A stretch of DNA of 64,000 nucleotides from DAOMNN01 sp050486545 (lineage in GTDB: Bacteria > Pseudomonadota > Gammaproteobacteria > Burkholderiales > Rhodocyclaceae), in NCBI GenBank assembly GCA_050486545.1, contig JBJHDM010000009.1, positions 1 through 64,000 on the forward strand. Direction: 5' to 3'. Position 1 is the first letter of the stretch, and each line of letters starts with the position of its first letter. A program made the translations under genes and the position numbers. This document shows positions 43,166-50,564 of this stretch, piece by piece. The notes under the pieces were generated by a model. That model had not been told where the DNA came from. It searched no databases and worked only from the letters and a program-made list of their open reading frames with translations.

Positions 43166-43945
43166 ATGAGCGATCAAGCAGACCCGAAGGGCATACCCGG
43201 CGAACAGACCGGGCAAGCGCCCCTCCCCGCGGAGTCCGATGCCCAGGGCACGAACGCATCCCGACGGCGCCTGACCCAGGCAGGCCTGGCCGCACCACTG
43301 ATCCTTTCCCTTTCGCCTCGACCGGTCTGGGGTTCGCGCGGGCGCTGCTCGCTGTCGGGCGACATCTTCTCGGCCAACGTTTCGAACATCGACCACGAGT
43401 GTACCGCCGGCCAGGGATGCACGCCGGGATTCTGGAAGAACAACACCGAGGCCTGGGCCTGCACGCCGTACTCCCCGGGACGTTGCCTCGAACGCGACAC
43501 GGGTGGCAATTGCGTGACGTGGGATGCCTTCGGTGCCGGCACCCCGTTCCAGAGCGTCTTCGGCTACGCCCCCACCTGCGCCCCGTCTTACGCGACCTTG
43601 ATGGAGGTGCTGCAGACCAAGGGATGCCAGGGCGGACTCGACTGGCACGCCGTCGGTGCGGTGCTCAATGCGGCCTGCAGTTCGATTGCCTACGGCGCGA
43701 CGGTCGAACAAGTGGTCGAGGCCTATGCCAAGGCCCGGACCGGAGAAGCCTCGACCGAACTCGTCAAGGACGTGTTCGACAACATGAACAACCGTGGTTG
43801 CCCGATCGACCGCTGGGGCCAGTGCGAAGAAGGTTTCACCCTGAACGAAGCCAATGAGTGCATCCCCGTCATCCTCTCCAGTACACCTCAGGACACGGAC
43901 GACGACGGCAAACCGACGAAGCCAGGGCGTCGCCCAAGGAACTAG
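43166..43945 (+). CDS. Cys-rich, probably exported protein with CTPGFWKNN motif
   Basis: A 259-residue protein of unknown function. Residues 1-32 are polar. Then S-R-R-R-L-T-Q (32-38) and a hydrophobic run (LAAPLILSLS) look like a twin-arginine signal with a long n-region, with possible cleavage near VWGS. The mature part has 12 cysteines and the motif CTPGFWKNN at 85-93, found in assorted secreted proteins. The C-terminus is hydrophilic and basic (KPGRRPRN), without a PEP-CTERM anchor. It has a GGAGT ribosome-binding site. Its stop abuts the ATG of the PqqD-like gene, so it opens the operon and is a plausible substrate of the downstream enzymes (inference). Confidence 0.75.
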   Translation: MSDQADPKGIPGEQTGQAPLPAESDAQGTNASRRRLTQAGLAAPLILSLSPRPVWGSRGRCSLSGDIFSANVSNIDHECTAGQGCTPGFWKNNTEAWACTPYSPGRCLERDTGGNCVTWDAFGAGTPFQSVFGYAPTCAPSYATLMEVLQTKGCQGGLDWHAVGAVLNAACSSIAYGATVEQVVEAYAKARTGEASTELVKDVFDNMNNRGCPIDRWGQCEEGFTLNEANECIPVILSSTPQDTDDDGKPTKPGRRPRN

Positions 43946-44293
43946 ATGACGACCGCCGGAAGCACGGCCTCGGGCGCGCTCACCGCCGCCGCCCTGCCAT
44001 CGTCGCGCAAGCTCGCAATCATTCCGTTGCCCGCACGGCACGTACGCCAGTGGGAGGGCGACGTCGTCGTGTTCGACGAACGTTCGGGAGAGACCCACGT
44101 ACTCACGGGACTGGCGGCAGACGTCTTCGAGCGACTGCGACGCGTTCCCGAGGACATCACCGCCCTGGCCGGCTGGGTGGACGCCGAGCACCCGGAGCTG
44201 GAGCTTGACACGCACATCGCACTCGGGAACATTGTCGGGGAACTGGACCGCCACCAATTGCTGCAGAGAACCCTCCCTTCCGACAGTGCCTGA
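43946..44293 (+). CDS. PqqD-like protein (HPr-rel-A system type)
   Basis: A 115-residue protein with a PqqD-like fold: VVVFDERSGETHVLTGLAADVFERL is the usual strand-strand-helix start, followed by the helical part. PqqD-family domains are RiPP recognition elements that hold a leader peptide for modification. The ATG directly follows the stop of the Cys-rich gene, and the 3' end overlaps the next gene by eight bases, so it is tightly coupled. From memory this variant is known from loci with an HprK-related kinase A and a nucleotidyltransferase; its real function is unproven. Confidence 0.8.
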   Translation: MTTAGSTASGALTAAALPSSRKLAIIPLPARHVRQWEGDVVVFDERSGETHVLTGLAADVFERLRRVPEDITALAGWVDAEHPELELDTHIALGNIVGELDRHQLLQRTLPSDSA

Positions 44294-45194
44294 CGCCCAA
44301 CTCGCCACGCTGCAAACTGCCCTGCGTACGACCGGCGTTGTGCTACGGATCGGCCCGTTCCTGATCCGACTTCGCTCCCGCCTGGAATCCGTCGCAAGCG
44401 CGATCGGCCTGCACTACGACCGCCAGATTCTCGCTTCGGACGAAGCCTTCTGCGACTTTCACGTCCGTCTCGACCGATCCGCGGGACTTCGCGGAATCTG
44501 GCGGCCGCAGGCACGCTTCTTCCTTGACGAGAGTTCCCCGTTCAAGCCGCTGCCGCTGAGTCAGGCCTATCCGCTCTTCGAGTGGGGACTGAACTGGTGT
44601 ATCGCCCAACATGGACACCGCTATCTGATGGTGCATGCCGCAGTCGTGGAGCGGGATGGGCATGCGCTGATCCTCCCAGGGGAACCCGGAGCGGGAAAGA
44701 GCACGCTCGCTGCAGCCCTGACCCTGTGCGGCTGGCGGCTCCTTTCGGACGAGTTCGCCCTGATTTCGCCGGATAGTGGCCTCGTAACCCCCTTGCCGCG
44801 TCCGGTCAGCCTGAAGAACGAGTCCATCGAACTCATCCGGAATCGTTTCCCGGAGGCCGTCCTCGGGCGCGCAACCCACGACACGAGCAAGGGCACCGTC
44901 GCGCACCTCAAGCCCCCTTCCAGCAGCGTGGATCTTGCGGACCAGGGATCCCTGCCCACCTGGCTCGTGTTTCCGCGGTTCACCAGAGGTGCGCGGACTT
45001 GCCTCGAACCCCTGCCGAAAGCCCACGCACTGTTGAGGCTGGCCGATGCGGCGTTCAACTACAGCATCCTGGGGGCACGGGGCTTCGAGGCAGCCGCCGA
45101 TCTCGTCGACCGGTGCCGTTGCCTGACGCTGCAACACGGCGACCTCGACGAAACCGTCGATCGACTGAACGCATTACCCGCCGACCTGCCGTGA
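44286..45194 (+). CDS. HprK-related kinase A
   Basis: A 302-residue protein from a GTG at 44286 inside the end of the PqqD-like gene. Residues 131-140 (PGEPGAGKST) are a P-loop, and LCGWRLLSDEFALI that follows matches the nucleotide-pocket region of HPr kinase/phosphorylase. The N-terminal half has no clear relative. HprK-like kinases that phosphorylate RiPPs (the lasso-peptide kinases of the ThcoK/PadeK type) share this core and also occur beside PqqD-like and nucleotidyltransferase genes. There is no HPr/PTS gene nearby, so classical HPr phosphorylation is unlikely. The stop overlaps the next start (GTGA). Confidence 0.82.
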   Translation: MPDAQLATLQTALRTTGVVLRIGPFLIRLRSRLESVASAIGLHYDRQILASDEAFCDFHVRLDRSAGLRGIWRPQARFFLDESSPFKPLPLSQAYPLFEWGLNWCIAQHGHRYLMVHAAVVERDGHALILPGEPGAGKSTLAAALTLCGWRLLSDEFALISPDSGLVTPLPRPVSLKNESIELIRNRFPEAVLGRATHDTSKGTVAHLKPPSSSVDLADQGSLPTWLVFPRFTRGARTCLEPLPKAHALLRLADAAFNYSILGARGFEAAADLVDRCRCLTLQHGDLDETVDRLNALPADLP

Positions 45195-46285
45195 ATTCGC
45201 CTACCGCCTTGCTCCTGTCGGTCTTGACCCGTCCCGAGGCGGCGCCCGAGCGCCCCCTCGCAGACTGGGATCTGCTCGTGCGCATTGCACGGGTGACGTC
45301 GCTGGAGGCCCGACTTCACCACCTGCTGGACGAACTCGGCACCTTGCCGCACATCCCTGAACGGCCGCGCCGGCATCTGGAAGCCGCTGCGATCCTCGCA
45401 TCGCGACAACAGGACATGGCACGCTGGGAGATCGCGCAGATCCATCGCGCGCTCTATCCGGTCGGGATTCCCGTGGTGCTGTTGAAGGGCGCTGCCTATG
45501 TCATGGCGGAACTGCCGTGTGCCCGCGGGCGACTGTTCTCTGACATCGACATCCTCGTCCCACGGACGGCGCTCAAGGAGGTCGAGCGGGCACTGTTCAT
45601 TCACGGCTGGGCGGCGCAGGGTCATGACGCCTACGACCAGGCCTATTATCGCCAATGGATGCACGAGCTGCCGCCGCTCACGCACGTCCGACGCAAGAGC
45701 GTCCTCGACGTACACCATACGATTCTGCCGCCCACGGGCCGGCTCAAGCCGGATCCCCACAAGCTTCTGACCGCCGCGGTTCCGGTTGCGGGATACGATG
45801 ACCTGTATGTGCTCGCCCCGGTGGACATGGTCCTGCACAGCGCCGCACACCTGTTTCATGACGGCGAACTGGAGCACGGACTGCGCGACCTCGTCGATCT
45901 GGACGAGCTTGTCCGGCATTTCGGCGCCGACGATCGATTCTGGCCGACGCTGGTCGAGCGTGCTTTCGAGATGGATCTTGCGCATCCGCTCTTTCTCGGA
46001 TTGCGCTACACCCACCATTTCCTGGGTACGCCGGTCCCCGACCAGGTCTCGCGGCGATTGGAGTCCGCAGCCCCTCGCTCGGCTACGCGTGCATACCTGG
46101 ACGCCTTGTTCCGTCGCGGTCTGGCCCCACATCACGCGCGGTGCGACGACTGGCTGTCACCGGCTGCGCGGTGGTTGCTGTACGTGCGCTCCCATTACCT
46201 GCGCATGCCGTTGCATCTGCTGCTTCCCCACCTTGCGCGCAAAGCGATGAAGCGTCGATTGCCGACCCGCGAAGCGCTCCCCTGA
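45191..46285 (+). CDS. Nucleotidyltransferase-fold family protein
   Basis: A 364-residue protein of the uncharacterised nucleotidyltransferase family (NTP_transf_5-like). The core is VVLLKGAAYVMAELP (LKG at 98-100) and GRLFSDIDILVP, with a candidate metal-binding D118-x-D120. The C-terminal half is rich in His and aromatic residues (SAAHLFHDGELEHGLRDLVDLDEL). The start is GTG at 45191, overlapping the HprK-like stop. In phospho-RiPP clusters such as paeninodin a similar protein accompanies the kinase. Substrate unknown. Confidence 0.8.
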   Translation: MNSPTALLLSVLTRPEAAPERPLADWDLLVRIARVTSLEARLHHLLDELGTLPHIPERPRRHLEAAAILASRQQDMARWEIAQIHRALYPVGIPVVLLKGAAYVMAELPCARGRLFSDIDILVPRTALKEVERALFIHGWAAQGHDAYDQAYYRQWMHELPPLTHVRRKSVLDVHHTILPPTGRLKPDPHKLLTAAVPVAGYDDLYVLAPVDMVLHSAAHLFHDGELEHGLRDLVDLDELVRHFGADDRFWPTLVERAFEMDLAHPLFLGLRYTHHFLGTPVPDQVSRRLESAAPRSATRAYLDALFRRGLAPHHARCDDWLSPAARWLLYVRSHYLRMPLHLLLPHLARKAMKRRLPTREALP

Positions 46286-46314
46286 CGCAATCATTCTCTG
46301 AAAGGAGCAGGACG

Positions 46315-46512
46315 ATGAAAAGACTGTTCGATCTCGGTGGAACGCTTACGGGACTGCTCGGGACACTGGTCTGCGCCGCGGCCGTCCTTGCAAGGGTAGC
46401 CGGACAGCATTTTGTCTATGGATCGGAAACCCGCGCGTGGCTGCTCGGCGGCATCGCCTTGCTGGTGCTGGGATGCTTTCTGAAACTGCATGCCCTGACC
46501 AGCGATCGCTAG
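46315..46512 (+). CDS. Small two-helix membrane protein
   Basis: A 65-residue product with two hydrophobic segments (LTGLLGTLVCAAAVLARVAG and WLLGGIALLVLGCFLKL) and basic ends. It has a strong AAGGAG ribosome-binding site and lies 29 bp after the nucleotidyltransferase gene, so it is probably the last gene of the same operon. No family is recognised. A longer frame starting at 46141 overlaps the previous gene and was rejected. Confidence 0.65.
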   Translation: MKRLFDLGGTLTGLLGTLVCAAAVLARVAGQHFVYGSETRAWLLGGIALLVLGCFLKLHALTSDR

Positions 46513-46629
46513 CGGATCGCGGGGTCGGCCTGACTGGGTCGGCAAGGCGGGCGAGGCAGTCGATGGCGGGCACCTTGACAACGAGTGCAACGCCGCCGGC
46601 GCGGCCGGACTGACCCACCCGGTTGCGGA

Positions 46630-46950
46630 TTATTCCTTGGCGACCCCCGCAAGGAGTTGCTGCAGTTCGCCGTTCTCGAACATTTCCTTGACGATGTCGC
46701 AGCCGCCAACGAACTCACCGTTGATGTAAAGCTGCGGAATCGTCGGCCAGTTGGCGTATTCCTTGATGCCCTGACGCAGTTCGTCGCTCTCGAGGACATT
46801 GATTGCGGCCACCTGGGTAAGCCCGGATTGCTTGAGCACCTGGACCACCGCGGCGGAAAAGCCGCACTGGGGAAACTGGGGCGTGCCCTTCATGAAAAGC
46901 ACCACCGGGTGGGCATTGACCTGTTCGCGGATGTAGTCCTGGATGTTCAT
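46630..46950 (-). CDS. grxD: Monothiol glutaredoxin (Grx4 type)
   Basis: Monothiol CGFS glutaredoxin that carries and transfers [2Fe-2S] clusters. The 106-residue product has the active site PQCGFS, the TPQFP context and the GSH-binding WPTIPQLYINGEFVGGCDI. The ATG at 46950 gives the typical MNIQDYIREQV start; a longer frame to 47052 runs into prmC. It closes the hemA-prfA-prmC-grxD row. Confidence 0.96.
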   Translation of the reverse strand: MNIQDYIREQVNAHPVVLFMKGTPQFPQCGFSAAVVQVLKQSGLTQVAAINVLESDELRQGIKEYANWPTIPQLYINGEFVGGCDIVKEMFENGELQQLLAGVAKE

Positions 46951-47012
46951 GTTCGACGCCTGAAAAGTTGAGCGGAATAGTCGGATAATTTTAGGGAGCG
47001 GCGGCAGTACAG

Positions 47013-47876
47013 TCAAGCGTGTCGACGCGAAGAATGGCTGCGCCCCAGCCACTGCCCGCCCGTTGCACGCTCGATCCCGGCAAGATCCCGATACGAGCCG
47101 ATCGCGGCGAACCCCGCATCGGTCAACAGGCCGCGCACGCGGCAGGCCTGATTGTAGCCGTGCTCGATGAACAGCCAGCCGCCGGGATCGAGATGCTGCG
47201 TGGACTGGGCGACGATATGGGCGATGTCGTCCAGGCCTTCGGGCCCGGAGGCCAGTGCCGATGCCGGCTCGAAACGGACGTCCCCTTGCTCGAGATGCGG
47301 GTCGCCGGCGGCGACGTACGGAGGATTGGCGACGATAAGCTGAAACCGGTCTCCGCCCAGGGCCGAGAACCAGTCGCTCTGGACGAACGAAACGCTTGCC
47401 TTCATCCGCACGGCATTGCTCATGGCAATCAGCAGGGCATCGCGCGAGCGGTCCACGGCGGTGACATCGGCACCGGGAAGCTCCCGGGCCAGCGTGATCG
47501 CCAACGCCCCGCTACCGGTTCCGAGGTCGAGCACCCGGGCCTGCGGCCGATCGCCGAAGCGGGCAAGCGCAAGTTCGATCAGCAATTCGGTTTCGGGCCG
47601 GGGAATGAGTACCGCGGGAGACACCATGAAGGCACGACCGTAGAATTCGCGCTCTCCGACCAGATACGCAATCGGCTCTCCCGCCTCGCGCCGCTCGACC
47701 AGCCAGCGAAAGCGTTCCCATTCGGGGGGCGCGAGGATTGCCTCGGGCCAGGCAACCAGGCGGGCGGCGGGGCAGCCGAGCACATGGCGCAGCAGGATTC
47801 GCGCCTCGCTCAGCGCGATGCGCTTGCGCGCCCAGTCGAGGGCGTCCCCCACTGCGGGAACGGTCGTCTCGCTCAC
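47013..47876 (-). CDS. prmC: Peptide chain release factor N5-glutamine methyltransferase
   Basis: Methylates the GGQ glutamine of release factors RF1/RF2. The 287-residue product has the SAM-binding LDLGTGSGALAITLA and the catalytic VANPPYV. The start is a GTG at 47876, one base after the prfA stop, with an AGGAG inside the prfA end. The adjacency of the enzyme to its substrate gene is typical. Confidence 0.94.
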   Translation of the reverse strand: MSETTVPAVGDALDWARKRIALSEARILLRHVLGCPAARLVAWPEAILAPPEWERFRWLVERREAGEPIAYLVGEREFYGRAFMVSPAVLIPRPETELLIELALARFGDRPQARVLDLGTGSGALAITLARELPGADVTAVDRSRDALLIAMSNAVRMKASVSFVQSDWFSALGGDRFQLIVANPPYVAAGDPHLEQGDVRFEPASALASGPEGLDDIAHIVAQSTQHLDPGGWLFIEHGYNQACRVRGLLTDAGFAAIGSYRDLAGIERATGGQWLGRSHSSRRHA

Positions 47877-47877
47877 C

Positions 47878-48957
47878 TCATTCTCCTGCGAGCTCGGCGA
47901 GCAGGCCGGCCTGGTGTTCGAGGGTGAGCGCATCGATCAACTCGTCGAGATCGCCCTCCATGACCGCATCGAGCTTGTACAACGTCAGGTTGATGCGGTG
48001 GTCGGTGATACGTCCCTGAGGGAAATTGTAGGTGCGGATCCGCTCCGACCGGTCGCCGCTGCCCACCAGGCTCTTTCGGGTGGCCGCCTCCTGCGCCTGC
48101 TGTGCGCGCAACTGGCGGTCATGCAGGCGTGCCGCGAGGACCGCCATCGCCTGGGCACGATTGCGGTGCTGCGAGCGATCGTCCTGGCATTCGACGACGA
48201 TGCCGGTCGGCAGGTGCGTGATCCGCACGGCCGAGTCGGTCTTGTTGACGTGCTGCCCACCCGCGCCGCTTGCGCGATAGGTATCGATCTTGAGATCGGC
48301 CGGATTGATCGCGATGTCGACGAGTTCGTCGGCTTCTGGCATCACCGCCACCGTACACGCCGAAGTGTGGATCCGGCCTTGGGTCTCGGTCACCGGGATG
48401 CGCTGGACCCGATGCCCCCCGGACTCGAACTTCAGCCGGGAGTACGCATTGTTCCCGGCAATCCGAGCAATGACTTCCTTGTATCCGCCCAGCTCCGACT
48501 CGCTGGCCGAGACGATTTCGACCTGCCAGCGCTGACGTTCCGCAAAGCGCGTATACATCCGAAGCAAGTCGCCCGCGAACAGCGCCGCTTCTTCTCCGCC
48601 GGTTCCCGCTCGAATCTCGAGGAACAGGTTGCGGTCGTCGTTCGGGTCGCGTGGCAGCAAGGCCCTCTGAAGCTCGGCCTCGAGTGCCCCGATCCGTGCC
48701 TCCCCCCCACGCAGTTCGGCCTCGCCCAGTTCGCGGAACTCGGGGTCTCCAAGCATCTCGCGCGCCGTCGCACAATCGGCCTCCGCACGCAGATACTCCT
48801 GGAAGAGCGAGACGACCGGTTCGATCTCGGCCCGTTCGCGTCCGAGGGTGCGGAACGCCTCCATGTCGTGGGTGCTGTCGGCAGAGGCGAACTCACGGTC
48901 GACTTCGGCCAGCCGCGAAGAAAGTTGCTCGAGTTTGTCGCGAATGCTTTGCTTCAT
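47878..48957 (-). CDS. prfA: Peptide chain release factor 1
   Basis: RF1 recognises UAA and UAG stop codons and triggers peptidyl-tRNA hydrolysis. The 359-residue product contains the GGQ motif (SGAGGQHVNKTDSAVRITH) and the PVT tripeptide anticodon (QRIPVTETQGRIHTS). It lies between hemA and prmC, with short gaps. Confidence 0.97.
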   Translation of the reverse strand: MKQSIRDKLEQLSSRLAEVDREFASADSTHDMEAFRTLGRERAEIEPVVSLFQEYLRAEADCATAREMLGDPEFRELGEAELRGGEARIGALEAELQRALLPRDPNDDRNLFLEIRAGTGGEEAALFAGDLLRMYTRFAERQRWQVEIVSASESELGGYKEVIARIAGNNAYSRLKFESGGHRVQRIPVTETQGRIHTSACTVAVMPEADELVDIAINPADLKIDTYRASGAGGQHVNKTDSAVRITHLPTGIVVECQDDRSQHRNRAQAMAVLAARLHDRQLRAQQAQEAATRKSLVGSGDRSERIRTYNFPQGRITDHRINLTLYKLDAVMEGDLDELIDALTLEHQAGLLAELAGE

Positions 48958-49011
48958 GCTCTGGATTCCGAAGCCCGTGCTCCCGCGGAGGGGCCAGCCG
49001 GGGGGACGCCG

Positions 49012-50265
49012 TTACTCGAGCGGATCGAGATTGAACAGTCGCTTGACGATCTGCCCCGCATCGGTATGCAGATCGCCCTGCGCCTGATTGAGAAAGCGTG
49101 TAGGTCCGTGCAACAGCTTCTTGGTGAGCCCCTGGCTGAGTGCGTCAAGCACCGCAGCGGGATCGTCTCCTTTCGCGAGCATGCGCAAGGCCCGCTCCAT
49201 CTCGGCCGCACGCAAGCTTTCGGCATGCTGGTGCAAGGCACGAATGGTCGGCACCGCGTCGCGCGCCTGGATCCAGTGGAGAAACCCGTCCACACGCGAG
49301 TTGATGATTTCCTCGGCCTCGACGACGGCTTGCTGACGCGACTCGAGTCCGGCATCCACCACCTGGGCAAGGTCGTCCACCGTGTACAGGAACACGTCGT
49401 CGAGCTTCGCGATCTCCGGCTCGATGTCGCGGGGAACCGCAAGATCCACCATGACCATCGGACGGTGGCGCCGGGCCTTGACCGCACGTTCGACCATGCC
49501 GAGTCCCACGATCGGCAAGGGCGCAGCCGTACAGGAGACGACGATGTCGAACCGCGGCAGCACTTCGCCGATGACATCGAGCCGCATCACCTCGGCATTG
49601 AAGCGGCTCGCGAGCACTTGCGCCCGTTCCTCGGTACGGTTGGCGACGGCCATCAGCCGGGGGCGTGCACCGGCGAAGTGCGCGGCACACAGCTCGATCA
49701 TCTCGCCGGCACCGATGAACAGGATGCGCTGCTCGGAGATGCGCTCGAAGATGCGTTCGGACAAGTGCACCGTCGCGGCGGCCATGGACACGATGTTGGC
49801 GCCGATCGCCGTGGTCGAGCGCACCTCCTTGGCCACGGCGAACGTATTCTGGAACAGCTTGTGCAGCAGCGTTCCGAGCGTTCCGGCCTCCTCCGCGCGC
49901 CTTGCCGCCTCCTTCACCTGCCCGAGAATCTGCGGCTCGCCCAGGACCATCGAATCGAGGCCGCTGGCGACGCGAAACACGTGGCGGACCGCGTCGCGCT
50001 GCGGGTAGGAATAGAGATAGGGCGAGACTTCGTTGAGCTGCATGCTGTGAAAGCGCGCCAACCAGTCTGCCGCATGCTGGGGCTGCTCGCTCGCAAAGTA
50101 CAGCTCGGTCCGGTTGCAGGTCGACAGGATCGCCGCTTCGCGCACCGTGTCGGCCCGGGTCAGATCATGCAACGCATCGCCCAATCGCTCCGGCTGGAAC
50201 GCCAGACGTTCCCGGATCGAAAGCGGCGCCGTGTGATGATTCAGGCCGAGGGCGTAGAGTTGCAT
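49012..50265 (-). CDS. hemA: Glutamyl-tRNA reductase
   Basis: First committed enzyme of C5-pathway tetrapyrrole synthesis, reducing glutamyl-tRNA to glutamate-1-semialdehyde. The 417-residue product begins MQLYALGLNHHTAPLSIRE, with the catalytic cysteine in LSTCNRTELY and the NADPH-binding ILFIGAGEMIELCA. A well-formed extended -10 promoter lies just upstream. Together with hemF and hemCD it shows an almost complete haem route in the window. Confidence 0.96.
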   Translation of the reverse strand: MQLYALGLNHHTAPLSIRERLAFQPERLGDALHDLTRADTVREAAILSTCNRTELYFASEQPQHAADWLARFHSMQLNEVSPYLYSYPQRDAVRHVFRVASGLDSMVLGEPQILGQVKEAARRAEEAGTLGTLLHKLFQNTFAVAKEVRSTTAIGANIVSMAAATVHLSERIFERISEQRILFIGAGEMIELCAAHFAGARPRLMAVANRTEERAQVLASRFNAEVMRLDVIGEVLPRFDIVVSCTAAPLPIVGLGMVERAVKARRHRPMVMVDLAVPRDIEPEIAKLDDVFLYTVDDLAQVVDAGLESRQQAVVEAEEIINSRVDGFLHWIQARDAVPTIRALHQHAESLRAAEMERALRMLAKGDDPAAVLDALSQGLTKKLLHGPTRFLNQAQGDLHTDAGQIVKRLFNLDPLE

Positions 50266-50298
50266 GCGCTTGAAAAATTCCCGTGCGGAGCGTGTGCG

Positions 50299-50307
50299 AT
50301 TATACCA
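50299..50307 (-). promoter_or_regulatory. hemA promoter (extended -10)
   Basis: On the minus strand TGG-TATAAT is a perfect extended -10 element ending about 34 bases before the hemA ATG. A weak CTTTGC lies 16 bases upstream as a -35. The tRNA-Phe terminator is just upstream of it, so hemA has its own promoter. Confidence 0.7.
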
Positions 50308-50370
50308 CCTGCCGTTTCGCGCAAAGATTGAGCAAAATCAGTTGCTTTCGGGCGTTTTTCGGCTGACGCC

Positions 50371-50404
50371 AAAAAAGCAAACGGGCCGACGTCGGTCGGC
50401 CCGT
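50371..50404 (-). terminator. Terminator of tRNA-Phe
   Basis: On the minus strand ACGGGCCGAC / GTCGGCCCGT (10 bp, loop CGAC) is followed by TTGCTTTTTT, a strong Rho-independent terminator starting about 10 bases after the tRNA 3' end. Confidence 0.88.
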
Positions 50405-50413
50405 TTTCAGATC

Positions 50414-50489
<76 letters not shown>

Positions 50490-50500
50490 AAAGAAGCGGC

Positions 50501-50528
50501 ATTATAGCGAATCGCGGCCGGCAGTCAA
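50501..50528 (-). promoter_or_regulatory. tRNA-Phe sigma-70 promoter
   Basis: On the minus strand TTGACT (50523-50528) and TATAAT (50501-50506) are separated by 16 bases, and the tRNA starts about 11 bases past the -10 box. The CG-rich bases after the -10 resemble a stringent-control discriminator. Confidence 0.85.
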
Positions 50529-50564
50529 ATTTCGGCGTACGCGGCCGGTTCGGGGGCACACCGA

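Noticed and set aside
42963..43166. 67-residue frame in the leader as a possible RiPP precursor
   Set aside because: It covers the predicted hairpins, is Arg/Pro-rich in the manner of GC-driven shadows, and lacks a ribosome-binding site.
42652..46512. Recently acquired genomic island
   Set aside because: Codon use and GC content look like the surrounding genes, and no mobility gene or flanking repeat is visible, so recent transfer is not supported.
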